A model generated the notes under the pieces. That model was not told the origin of the DNA. It saw only the letters and a list, made by a program, of their open reading frames with translations, and made no database searches. From the NCBI GenBank assembly GCA_013397115.1, contig VWZW01002314.1:1430090-1494089 (forward strand): a stretch of DNA of 64,000 nucleotides. The letters run 5' to 3'. This document shows positions 11,466 through 23,460 of the stretch, piece after piece; within the stretch, counting starts at the first letter, position 1; every line of letters starts with the position of its first letter. The translations under genes and the position numbers were made by a program. The stretch is from Edolisoma coerulescens. Its lineage: Eukaryota > Chordata > Aves > Passeriformes > Campephagidae.

Positions 11466-14400
11466 ACTGTAAAACATTAATTCTGTTCTCTCTGTTGACT
11501 AAAAGAAGGGCTTTTCTGCTAACTTTAGACAAGGATTAATGAAATACTGAGGAACTCGATGTAAAATCACTGTCGAATGTATAACTGTGTATTGGTGTCA
11601 TGGAGAGGATCCTGGTCTAAATGTTTGTGGGGGTTTTTTGTCTGACTCAGTCTAGCTATAATGCTTTTATACAACCTCAATTTTCTTCCTCTTTCAGCGG
11701 TTTTTGGAGATACAGTCATGACTCTGAGCAAGCATTCAGATGGAGGAAAGTTCCTCTCATATAAACTCCTCATATTTTTTAGTGAAAGAAGCCAATGGAC
11801 ACGAAAAAATTGGAATCATACCAAGGCATGAATATTTTTAGCACCAGATGTCTGAATGAACTAGAAGACCCTTAACTCTATCTGAACCAGATGTCCATAA
11901 GACCAGAGCTAAGAGGGAAAAAAATACAGCTTTTCAGGCTTTTTTTCTTTTTATTTTCTAAAAGAAATTTACTGCTTAAATAGGAAATATTTTTGTCATG
12001 GGAGTTTAGGGATCTGTCACAGAATTAACCTCCACTAGCTCTGAGAGGGCTGCTTATCACCAGGATACAAAATTCAAATATAGCAAAGGACAGAGCAGTA
12101 TGGATCTTTGCTATAACTTGTTACTCTGCTATTTCTAAACATTATACTTGACATATATGGCTGAAAAGTGTAGTGATTTGTATGTCAGAGAGAATAATAT
12201 TGAAGCAATTCAAGAAATCAGTGCCAGTATCCTCTATTTTTCAAGATAAAGAGGCTGTTTTGTCCAAATCTGGCTGGCAAATTAATATATCCAATAGATC
12301 AGTTGCTAATTCATTTCACCGGCAGTACTGTTGCCACTAAAAGCGTATAATTCTATTTAGTGCCTCGATTTGTAAACCCCATTAGAACTGGTTTATGTGA
12401 TCCTAATCTCACAGCCTGGCTACAAGAGATCTTAAATCCGAAAAACTTAGATTAAATACATCTATCGGGAAAAAAATACTGTCTGTACAACCCAAATCAC
12501 TAAGGCAAAAATGGCAATGAGTCAGTCCATCGATGGCCTCAGTAATGAGCGACTGGCTTACTTCCCAACAGCATGAGTAGGGAAAAAAGACAAACCACTG
12601 TGTGGTGATTAGGCTTCATTCTTCATATTTTCAGTACACAAGTCTGTCAATATTCAGGACACAAACACAGTCCCCACAGACATTGCTAACTAGAATATAT
12701 CTTAAATATGTGCACTATGTACACCACAACTGGAATATTCATAGACGAGTGCTCCAGCTTGGTTCTTCAGAAAAATAAACAACTGTATGTTGATTTTGTA
12801 TTGAATGTCATGCAGAGTTCAAGATTTGGAGTACCTGCCTCCAAATCTGTGACTTAAATAAGTCCACAATAACCAGGAAAAGCTGCAGATCTTAAACAGC
12901 TCTCTGCTGTTTTCATAAAATGAAGCGTGCAAAAGTGAGTGTAATGATTGCTTGTGACTTTGGAATAGTCTCTTTATGATTCAATATCTCTTGTAGACTC
13001 TAAAATCTGCCACGATTTCCTTTTCTTTTTACTTCAAAATTGAAGGTGCAATCTAATTTCCTTTCACAGTAACGCATAGTCAATGATACAAACTAACCAA
13101 GTTCTCATTATGAGAGCAAAACAGAAGCAGCATCTGATGTGCAGCTCCTCAGCACCAGTTATCTCCTCAAGAGGGTGGCAATGGATGCAAAAAGACAGAA
13201 ATATAAGTTGTTTGTTGTTTTATGAAAACACATAGAGGTAGTTTACTAAGGCCACAGGAAGATCTTAAATGTCTGTCATGACTTAAAGACAAATAAACAC
13301 ACGTAGCTGACAGCAATGAGAGTTTAAGGTTATTTCTGAATTGCAGGTAAATGTAGTGAAATTGCTGTTGCTGTAAACCTTGCTATAGAAAATTCATAAA
13401 TGCACAGGAATGAACTCTTCCTGAAGGACCACTTCCTTCCTGTAAATTCTATGGAACAAAAGCAGACTTCCTGCAAAAACACTCATTCACCTGAATGAGA
13501 GCAGAACTGGTTATTTAAAAGGGAGGAGGATAAAAACAAGGTTACTTCAGCAGCTAACTGTAAGCGAAAGCGCGTTTTCCCTGGCTACCTCAGAGAGCTA
13601 CTACACTGTCTGGCAACCCCCTGAAGCAGTGTCCTTGTCTGTACAGAGGCTGGATGAAAGGTCTTGCATTGCACTTTATCAGAGGGAGGCACAAATGCTG
13701 AAGATGTTATGCCAAAGTACACATTAGTATTTGATTTTTTAAAAATACCATTGTGTCCAAAGCTAAGGAACAAATACAGTTTTATATTTTCCTGTATCTT
13801 AGTACAATAGCATGTTGTCACTTCAGCAAAGGAGGAATAATTGATTCAGTGAGTCATTACAATTTCTTTTAAAATAAGTCTAGAATAAAATAATAATGCC
13901 TTTTGCATTAACAGTAAGTACCACAATAGTAGAACTTCCTATGTTTAAAAAAAGGAAGGCTAAACTAAACATCTTTGAATTGTGAGGGCAAGATACTTTG
14001 CATGTCTTTAACTGCTTTCATATGCTCAAAGTAAGGAAGCAGCTTTAAAAACAGGATTCATAAATCCCAATGAAATAAACTCAGGTGTCATCAAACTGCT
14101 ATACTGCTCCAAAACTTTTTTTTTTTAAATATTATTTTCTGGAATAGAGTTGCTATCCCATGAATCAGAAAAATATGGATTTTAAAAAAGCATAGCCGTG
14201 AAATAACTTGTGGCAGTGATTAGATTTGCCCCAGTTCCTGGGAAAGTAAGGCTGGATGACTGCAATTATTTCCTTTCATTGTCTCCCTTTGCTTAGTTGT
14301 GCTACACAAGTTACCAAATCAACTGGAAATGCTAGATTAAAAACAGACAAACAAACAAGCAAACAACTCTCCCACCCCCACCCTTTTCCCATCATTCAAG

Positions 14401-15260
14401 ACTCTAGGTGAGGGTCGTCTGAAATTCCCTGGGATAATCAAGACATCCTTGTAGGGTTGGCCAAACCTAGGAAGTACCTCAGCTTTTTGAGGTATCTGAA
14501 GGCATCTATCTGAGAAACCAGAGGGCCTTTGAAATAGCAACTGAAAGTTAAAGCAACTGAACCAACCTTTTGTATTTTTACTGTCTAATTATTTTCCCTC
14601 TCCCTTCTCAGATCAGGAAACCCACACAGCAGCCTCATAAGAAATGAAGAAGGAGCTAACAGTAGCAATTTATTTTTTTAATTGTTAACATTATCTATCT
14701 GAAATATTTTTTTAAGTTCTCAAAGTTTAAAAATGGACAGACTGGCTTAAATTTTCACAGAAACAAATCATTGGTAAGTGAAAGAAAAGCATGCCGACAA
14801 CAAAGACACAGCAAATGAGTAAAATACTGTATAGATTCACAACTGTATCCATTAACAATGCGCTATTATTACAAGAAAAATGCCCAGACAAATAATGGAG
14901 ATTTTAAATTATGCAGCTATTAGATAAAGGAGGAAAAGTGTGTAGAGACAAAAAATATCCTGAAAAAAACCCAGTTATGCCTGCCTTTTTCCCAGATCTA
15001 GCAGTTATCTCGTAAATTAAAGTCTCTCTCCCACAGGTCTTGCCTCATTTCTATTCTCGGATGGACTGTCATGAAAATCTTAACACTATTTCCGCACATA
15101 TTTTATATATGAAACAAAGAGTAAACTCTAGAGAAGGCAGAGCAAGAGATCAAGAATACTGAGAACAGCCAGGACTTGAGCTGTCAGAATTTCTTTTCTA
15201 GCTATTATCTGACTCTGTTGGAAAATAGGGTTTTTTCAGGATTTTTTTGGATAATGAAGT
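11466..15260. other. intergenic, no gene recognised
   Basis: AT-rich DNA with scattered A/T runs. Frames are all under about 80 codons and look random; no RNA gene or repeat family was recognised. Confidence 0.45.
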
Positions 15261-16045
15261 ATCATAGAAACATAGAATGGTTTTGGTTGAAGGGACCTTA
15301 AAGATAACATAGTTCCAACCCCCTTGCCATGGGCAGGGACACCTTCCACTAGAGCAGATTGCTCAGAGCCCCATCCTCAAGCCCAAGCCTGGCCTTGAAC
15401 ACTCCCATGGATGGGGTGCCCACAGCTTTGCTGGGCTACCTGTTCCAGTGTCTCTCCACCCTCACAGTAAAAAATTTCTTCCAAATACCTAACCTAAACC
15501 TTCCCTCTTTCATTTTGAAGCCATTCTACCTTGTCCTGTCACTGCACGCGCTTGTAGGAAGCCCCTCTCCGGCCTTCTTTTAGGCCCTTTTAGGCACTGG
15601 AAGGCTGCCATAAGGTACCCCCAGAGCCTTCTTTTCTCCAGGCTGAACAATCCCAATTGTCTCAGCCTTTCCTCATAGGAGAAGTTCTCCATCTCTCTAA
15701 ACATCTTGGTGGCCCTCCTCTGGACTCTCTCCAACAGCTCCATGTCCTTCCTGTGCTGGGGACCCCAGCGCTGGATGCAGCACTGTAGGTAGGGTCTCAC
15801 CAGAGCAGAGCAGAGGGGCAGAATCCCCTCCCTGGCCCTGCTGCCCGCATTGCTTTGGATGCAGCCCAGGACACGTTTGGCTTTCTGGGCTGCAAGTGCA
15901 CATTGCTGGGTCATGTCCAGCCTCTCATCCACCAACACCCCCAAGTCCTTCTCAGCAGGGCTGCTCTCCATCTGTTCATCCCCCAGCCTGTGCTGATACC
16001 GGGGGTTGCCCTGACCCACGTGCAGCACCTTGCACTTGGTGTATA
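15261..16045 (-). mobile_element. CR1 retrotransposon, 3' ~780 bp with ORF2 C-terminus
   Basis: The longest well-preserved CR1 copy here. It starts at the reverse-complement terminus (atcatagaaacatagaatgg) and runs through the 3'UTR into the ORF2 C-terminal region. The minus-strand frame 15510-16100 stays open for 196 codons. It carries the CR1 ORF2 C-terminal blocks: an 'E-K-D-L-G-V-L-V-D-E' motif, 'Q-K-A-K-R-V-L-G-C-I', 'L-V-R-P-Y-L-Q' and 'L-L-E-R-V-Q-R-R-A-T-K-M'. The endonuclease and catalytic reverse-transcriptase core are absent, so it cannot move by itself. Confidence 0.95.
15510..16045 (-). pseudogene. CR1 ORF2 C-terminal remnant, open frame
   Basis: Within the CR1 copy, the C-terminal reverse-transcriptase-side portion of ORF2 is uninterrupted by stops and ends at 15510. 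The frame continues 5' to 16100 only through non-CR1 flank, so the first residues are not ORF2. Its openness suggests a relatively young insertion; it is not expected to be translated. Confidence 0.8.
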
Positions 16046-19000
16046 ATAACCTTGCATTTGGTTCTATAATATTCCTTCCTGGAGTCTGACTAGGTTGCAA
16101 TTAAGTATTGATGAGAAGTAAAAACTATGGACAGTAATTACACCAGCCTAATTGCCTCTACCTCCCAAGCATTTAATATTTGAGGGGTATCTGTAGCTTG
16201 CATTCCTCATATTGACTTTTTGTCTATGTCAGCTATGTAGAATTTACAGACATGCTTTACGTATTCAAAATGACGAGTTCAGAAGATGCTTTGAAAAATT
16301 ATGATGTCAGCTGGTGGCCACTTAACTTTTGTCTGTCAGAATACTAATAAGGGAAGTTGACTACCTCAATCTTGCTCCCAAAATCTGCCAGATACTCAGA
16401 GAGGGGAGTAAGAAAAAGATAAGCACATAGTGACACATCACAGAATAATTGCCTAGCCTGTAGCTTGCAAAGTGTATGCATCGTCTTTGTATCTAACAGT
16501 CCCCATAGAATTTCCTTCAATACATTTGTTCATTGCTTTTTGAACTCTTGTGACATTTTAATATTCCAGTTCCACATGGCCAAAACTTCTACATTCTGTG
16601 AAGAAGTATTTAGTTTTGTTTGTTTGTTTCTTTTTTTTAATCTGAGCCTCTCCACCTTCATTTGATACTGCTAATTATTTTTTTTTTCAAAAAGATAATC
16701 AGCAGCTGATCTCTATCCACACTCTTCACCCTACTTATGTAGAATGATGCCTTCTCTTTTTCAAACCTCCAAAGCAGTGAAGAGCTGGTGGTAGAAGCAC
16801 TGCCTATATAGCTCTGAAGGAGCTGGAATGTGGCAGAGGGAAATGTGGAAGATACTATCACTGAAGTGGAGAAGATCTGATGGAGAATGAAAATGGATAT
16901 CTTTTATTTCAAAGAATACAGCTACAGAAAAATTGAGAGAATGTTTGAGTAAGCTTCTTAATTATCTCATAAGCAAACAGCTTTTTCTAGAAACTAATAT
17001 GGCAGAAATATTTTTTTAAATGAACAAGAGGAAATCATATTGCTTGGGAACAGCAAAATGACATCCTTGTAAATCTCTTGATTAATTACAAAATGCAAAA
17101 GATAACAAAAAGAGTTAACAAGCTAGGTTTAGTAGTCTGAAGAGATCTCAGTGGAACAGATGAACAGTCAGACATAACTTTGGAGAAAGCATGATGAGAT
17201 TAATTTGAAAGATTATCTTGACATCTCTATCATTAATGCCATCTTCATTACACAATCCCAAAATCAAAGGAAATGAGAAGGCAACATCAACAGGAGGTTT
17301 AAAATAAAGCTACTCCTATGGGATCATGTATTTTATATTTGTCAGCTACTCAAGAAAAACATGACAAATACTATTAAACATATTGATTTTATAAAATCTG
17401 GGGGGTGAGGGGGAAAGGCACATTGTGACATTTTGTAAAATAGCCTTGGGGTTTGATGAAAAATTAGGAATCTCAAAACACTTGAATGATAAAAGTAGGT
17501 GCTGGAAGCTGAAAAATGTACCATATAGATAAAGAAGGAAATCTCTTCAGTATATCAGTTTAGGAATACTCCGGGATGTATGGTAGCTTCTTTAAATTGA
17601 CCACTGAAAAAATGGTTTAATAAGAAGATAAAATTTTCAGAATATCACAACTACAGAAGAGTTCCACTATCTTTTTAGATATGCTAATAATTTGGTTATG
17701 AAATAAGATACATAGGATGAGGAAAAAAAAGAATTATTGGATTTGGACAAAAGAATTTGACATCAGCAACAGCAACAAGAAGAAACTTATTATTGTAAGC
17801 TGACAAATTATATTAGCCACCAGCCTGTAAACATAAATATTAGTAAGTTAAAGCAATTGAAATTACTACAAGCATTAACTCAGAATTATTTGGGGACAGA
17901 GTAAATAAAGGCCTGAGGGCAAAGATGGAATGCTTATAATTATTCCTCAGATAATTTCAGTACTAAAAATGAATTGTGAAATACTTTCTCATATAAAAGA
18001 TTCTAAACAAGTTGTTTTTTTTTTGTTTTTACAGATGAAACATTTGAGTAAGAAAGACAATTCAATACATTATAAAATTAAGTACCAATTTATATTTGGG
18101 TCAGTGAATTTCATTTTTCATAAATTTATAGGAACACAATTGTCCTTTAAATTTTCCATCCCTTCTTTGAGAATACCTTGAAAGAATAAATAGGTTCAAA
18201 AGGAAGGATACACTCAAGTGTCATTTTCATATGAAATAGGCTGATTTTTTCACTTTCCCTGAAAATTTTTCCACTTAGAGTTTTTCAAGGATCATCACCT
18301 CACAAGGACCACTGAAGATTCTGTGTTCTTTAAAAGAACTCATAATTTGAGACAGTCATACTGACAGAAAAAAGAAAGTTGAAGCGTGTAATGCAATGCT
18401 GTACAATACTGATGCCACTGTTTTTCTTACTAAAGCAATCTGAGGATGGATGAACATCAAAATACTGAGTTGTAAGTCATCCCTTTGATATTTTCATGGT
18501 TCATTGAAGCCAAAAGAAGCTGTGCACTTCAAAGAGTGATATCTGTGCAGTGTCTTTTTTCCCACTTTGAGCATCTAATATGAGGATATATTTTACATAT
18601 TTGCAGCCTGAAAGTTGTTAGTTTATCAATTAGTTTTTAGGCATGACTTGCTGGAAGATGCATTGCTGTAGCAAAGGAGGTAAAGGAATTTAAGCAAACC
18701 AAGTCAAGTCATTAGTGTTTCTGTTTTATTCACAACTATTTGCTGATGATAACCTAAGCCTTTTTGTGTGCCTAAATTATATACAAATGGGCAATGGAAG
18801 GAGCATTTCTGGGCATTTACTGATCAGCCACAGGAGGGGAAAGCCAATACAATGCTCAGGAGTGATCCAGCTAGCAAGTGGCATCTGGCATGTCTCCTAG
18901 CCACAAAGTTTCCTCCTGCATTAAGGAGGAGCTCTTTGCCCTGTACTCGTTCAGTTATACAGGCAAATGTATTTTTTAAAATAGGTCTATAATTAGGCCC

Positions 19001-21040
19001 TAAATCCATACATTTAACTTAAGCAATCGAACTTCCTAAATTATCAGGCACCTAGAAATTTCCACATCAGATGGCTTCTATATCAAGAAATCAAACGTAC
19101 CAAGGACTGTTCTCTGGCTCTGAAGGCAATTGGCATGGAGCAGCCCTCACACCCATAGCTATATGAGTAGGCTGTCCAGAACAGGGTGGCCTGACCTAAA
19201 CTGGTTGTTGGGAAAGGTCCCTTACCCATGCTGTTACCCAAACCATGCCTAGGAACTGTTAGAAAGCTGGGCAAAGCCCAGACTTCTCCTGGGGATCATA
19301 CTTGCAGTTTAATGATACAAAGCATGTTGTCAAGTAACAATAATAAAAAAGATTAGATTCAGTTAGAGTTTTCTATAAAAGTCTAGTACAAAATTAATCT
19401 ATCAATATGTGTGAAGTCTACAGTTTGCAATAATTATGGAAACAAATCGGACATGTCTGTGAATGAGATGCCAATATAAAAGAATGGTAGCCAGCCCTTA
19501 TTTCTGTGCTCAGGAATCCTGACTTGCACCCTGTTGTGAATTAGCAATGCAAACAAACTTCAAAAGGAAGTACACTTTCCCAAGGTTCACTCACACATGT
19601 GCCTCAGGATGCTAATGTTTGAAGACAAAATACACCACATAGAAGGAGGAGTTGTGTCAGGAAGATGTACATTTTCAAAAGCAGTATCACATTCTTGCTT
19701 TGAATTATTACAAGCAAAGATGATGTTGCTTGAGTCACAAAGGAAAACAGTAAAAACGTACAAAGTGATAGAAGAAAAGCAACATAAAGTGCCTTGGTAT
19801 AATGAATATACATGAAAAATCAAAGGTCATAAAGCACAGAACACTAAAAAAGCATGAAAAACCATGGTTATAATTAACCTAAAGACTTGGTTTTGAGAAG
19901 CCTAGAAATCAGAGTGGTATTGACACTGCATGGAATTGTGGATTCTTTGTAATAAAAATAGGCAAGAACAGCAAGGGTACTTCTCACAAGCTTGGGATAT
20001 TTTTCTCCTATATAGGAGATCCATACATTGAAATGCACAGAAAACTACTGCCCTTTTTCATACAAATAACCTGAATAGAGTATTCAAGGGAAAAATCAAC
20101 AGTATTATCCCTATGATAATTTGTTGATGTACTTAATTGTATTGTTTGTTGCCAACAGATTATTAGTAACATAAATAAACATGACAGTATTTTTTATGTC
20201 TATATATACAGCTGTGAAATGTATTAAGGAGTTTATGTTGAGTTACTATTACACTGGTAAAAAGGACAAGATGCTATGGTAGCATGAGTGTTATTTCTTT
20301 AGCCTATTTACAAATTACATGAAAAAAGGTATTTTTAAACAATTCAATTTAAAAACCAGACTGTGTCCCTTTGCCATAAATCAAAGTCCCAGAAGAAGCA
20401 CCTAAGTGAGCTATTTATAATTTTGCTGGTGCCAACAGAAGCTAGGTTTAGTAGCAGCCATACCATTCCCTGAGGAACAGAGAGATCTGGCCCTGTGGTT
20501 GGTTCAGGGAGAAGCCATGGGTCCGTGGAAGAAAGGGGCAGAGGCACAGCCTTGTGCAAGGTGTAAGGGGCCAGAGATGGAAAAGAACAAAAAATCAGGC
20601 AGAATTAACAGAGAGATGGAAAATTCCATGCTCTACACATTTATTAATTTGGTACCAAAGAAGCCTTGGATCAAAATATAAGAATTTGAGGAATGCAGTC
20701 CAGATTTCAGATATCTTTCTTTTGGAGTAAGTCTTTTAACTGCTATAACGCTGTACAGAAATAAGTTCTTCCTTCCCTCCCTGTAATCTAACTGGGCCCT
20801 TCAGGGAGCACATACACCCAGATGGGATCCAGCTGACCTAGTTTTTGATACTTAACATCTTGATAATTAGATCTGAGTTAGCTGTCTGGACTACCTTCCT
20901 AGTGAAGAAACAGTTGTAGAGCACCATTCCTCCCAGTTAAAATAAATACTCATAATAAATAGGTCAAATTAATCACTTCCTAGAAATGTTGTTAATTATA
21001 AAGGGAGACCAAGGTGACCAGCAGAGACACAGAACATAAA
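16046..21040. other. intergenic, no gene recognised
   Basis: About 5 kb of AT-rich DNA with poly-T/poly-A runs (for example near 16676-16687 and 18013-18022). A frame open from about 19535 to 19815 (+) overlaps noncoding-looking sequence and has no recognised domain. Confidence 0.45.
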
Positions 21041-21480
21041 CACATAGCATAATTCAGGCTGCAAAGGACCTCAGTAAGTCTCCAGTCGAACCTCCTGCTC
21101 ACTGAAGTCAGACCAGGTTGCTCAGTGCTGTGTCCAGTCAAGTCTTGACCACCTCCAAGGCCAGAGATGTACATTGGACAAACCTCCCTGGAGAGCCTGC
21201 TTCCCTGCCTGACTGTCCTCGTGTGGAAAAAATTCTTTCTTATGTCCAGTCTGTCTCAGTTCGTGCCTGTCATCTCCTCTCATGTCACCATGCACCACTG
21301 GGAAGAACAAGGCTTCACCTTCTTGCTCACCTCCCCACAGGCACTGTTAGGTGAGGGCTTCTATTAGGTCTCCCTGAATCTGTGACTTCTTCAGGCTGAA
21401 CAAGCTCTTGTCCTCAGCATCTTCTCACAGGCCAGGTGCTGCCACAACCACTCTGATGGTTTTCCTCTGAACTCACCTTA
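21041..21480 (-). mobile_element. old, diverged CR1 3' fragment
   Basis: Shows a decayed CR1 block order on the minus strand: 'ggctgcaaaggacctcag', 'accaggttgctcagtgctgt', 'gaccacctccaagg', then 'gaatctgtgacttcttcagg' and a 'gaacaagctcttgtcctcag' segment. Divergence is higher than in the 15.3 kb copy. Confidence 0.8.
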
Positions 21481-21509
21481 ATTTCCTGTACTGGAGAGTA
21501 CAGGAAATT
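21480..21509. repeat. perfect 13-bp-arm inverted repeat
   Basis: Arms aatttcctgtact and agtacaggaaatt are exact reverse complements separated by ggag. It sits at the end of one CR1 fragment and ~40 bp before the next. Confidence 0.9.
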
Positions 21510-21546
21510 GGATTCAGTACCAAAACTGAATGCAGTATTTTCACAA

Positions 21547-21680
21547 CCATAGAATGTTTTGGGTTGGAAGGGACCTTTAAAGACCAACTCCCCCTGCTGT
21601 GGGCAGGGACATCATTCACTAGATCATGTTGCTCAAAGCCCCATCAAGCCTGGCTTTGAACATTTCTAGGGATGGGGCAT
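21547..21680 (-). mobile_element. CR1 3' fragment, abruptly cut
   Basis: Classic terminus 'ccatagaatgttttgggttg' followed by 'gctgtgggcagggacatca' and 'ttctagggatggggcat'. The CR1 match stops suddenly at about 21680 and is replaced by unrelated sequence. Confidence 0.92.
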
Positions 21681-22265
21681 GATACACTCTCTGTGTAAGC
21701 CAACCAATCAGTGTGTGCAGCAGGAAGGGGCTAAATATAGGGAAAAACAAGGGACCTGAGGATTAAGCGATGGCAGGAAAAGCCTCAAACCAACAAGTGT
21801 TTCTGCTTAGGATAAGACCTAAACAGCCGTGTAAGTCTCAGTGTCTGTGTCTAGCCTGACCTGCTGGGGTCATGCTATGCAGTCTTGAACACCAGATAGA
21901 ACAGACATGGAGGCACTGTGGGTCTCTGGTTTTTGCCTAGTCTCAGTACCTGTTTCTTTCCCTCACAAATGAATAAGAAATTGATGCCACAATCTGCCTG
22001 TGCCTTGTACCTGGCTGTGCATCTTCCCTGACAAATATGAAAATATTCCTGTGCTTGATAATGCAAACATTGTTGTCGTCACACACTGCTCAAGAAGTGA
22101 AAATGGTTCATCCAGTTTGGTCAGAGAAGAGAAATCCCCTAGTACTGACTCCAGTTCTGTGTCATGGCCACTTCCAGCTAGGAATCAACTGCTAGTCACA
22201 ACCAGGGAACCCGGACCACTCATCAGCCAAATGATGGACAGAATTGTCTTGCACAGAAACTGTGA
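21681..22265. other. intergenic; possible LTR-like start, unresolved
   Basis: Directly after the broken CR1 copy lies a stretch with a CCAATCA box (near 21703) and an AAATATAGG element about 30 bp on, resembling the promoter half of an LTR. Ends, polyadenylation signal and target duplication were not found. Confidence 0.25.
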
Positions 22266-22269
22266 AACT

Positions 22270-22345
22270 GAGTTCAGGTCTTCTTGTATAACTTTGGCCA
22301 AGTGCTGTTCCACACTTGGAAAATGGGGCTAATATTGGTATTTTC
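22270..22345 (-). repeat. possible ancient MIR/CORE-SINE-like fragment
   Basis: The stretch 'aactttggccaagtgctgtt' followed about 20 bases later by 'ggaaaatggggctaatat' resembles the core and tail of MIR-type SINEs, which survive as ancient relics in amniotes. Similarity was judged by eye and is weak; the element's strand is nominal. Confidence 0.25.
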
Positions 22346-22349
22346 TGCT

Positions 22350-23390
22350 TAGCTTTTAAACTTTTCTACTACAATCTTCTGCTATGCATTGACATTCTGA
22401 CTTCTCAGCGTCAGCTATAATTTGTAGGTGTTTCAAAAAATAGGAACAGTCAAGTAGAAAAACAGCAACGCAGCATTTGGCCATGTTGCTGGCAACAACA
22501 GTGTTTCAATACTTAAGATGAAATGCTGACTAAAGCAAAAAACCCAACCATACAGTATATCATTATTTTGAATGGTTGCAAGAATCCTTTTCTGATCCAT
22601 TTGTCCACTATACCAGGTCCATGACCTTGGATTTGCCTCACCACTACAGGCTTGCGTCAAGATCACTGGATGGTGGTTGACCTTGATAGTTTGTCACAGA
22701 CACAATCCCCACACACTGATCTGACTTCCCTTGACCCCAGACCTGCCTCATCCCCACGGACATGTCTGGTTGCCCGGATTGCTGGCTCACCTGGTTCCCA
22801 TCACCACCTCTCCTCTTTTCCCCTTGTTTGGGTGATGGGAATTGTGGCCCTGCCATCCCTTCCATCACTCCCAGCTGCCAGTCCCACTGGCCTTGTAGAC
22901 TGTCCCAGGGTTGCTGCTTCCTGACAGAGCCTAGCTGTAAAGCAGGTAGCAAACACAGCTGTATATTGAGCACCAGGAGATGCACATGGATCATTTGATT
23001 CTAGGCTGTACCACTGATACTCACGGAAGCACTTGTAATGTTATGAACCGAATAACCCTTCTTCCTCATCCAGCTCTTCTTATAACTGTCTCTCTTCCCC
23101 CACTATGGCCTTGTACTTCACTGGTTTGTGTGTGCCTCAAAGTATCAGTAGGTAAAGTTTTGGATCATGTTTAGGCATGAACACGGCTACTTTCTATGTA
23201 TTTGCACAAACACAAACATGCATTTGAGGCTCAATAAATAACAGAGAAATATGACCTCTACCAACTAGAAGATGCCAGAATGACAGTGTAAAAAGGCCAA
23301 GTGTAGACAGTATATCTGGCCAACAACTTTTTATTGTCTAACTGTATGAAAGTCCTTTATCTTCTCTTCCTGTTCATTATCCTGTAGTAC
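22350..23390. other. intergenic, moderately GC-rich stretch, unresolved
   Basis: 22610-22930 is more GC-rich than its surroundings and has overlapping frames of 75-116 codons on both strands. No domain, start context or splice pattern was recognised; it may be an old repeat. Confidence 0.35.
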
Positions 23391-23397
23391 AACAATT

Positions 23398-23415
23398 ATC
23401 CAATATATATTGGAT
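23398..23415. repeat. perfect 18-bp palindrome
   Basis: atccaatatatattggat is its own reverse complement. A second, 20-bp palindrome follows 19 bp later. Confidence 0.9.
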
Positions 23416-23434
23416 TATTTTGGCTACATAGATA

Positions 23435-23454
23435 TTGGGCTATATATAGCCCAA
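23435..23454. repeat. perfect 20-bp palindrome within a larger imperfect inverted repeat
   Basis: ttgggctatatatagcccaa is its own reverse complement. The flanks 23413-23430 and 23443-23460 are also near-perfect inverted copies of one another, so the region can fold in alternative ways. Confidence 0.9.
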
Positions 23455-23460
23455 ATAATC

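Noticed and set aside
19535..19815. About 93-codon open plus-strand stretch with protein-like text
   Set aside because: No start or splice context or known domain; part of it (tttcccaaggttcactcaca) resembles an ancient SINE core, and runs of this length are expected by chance.
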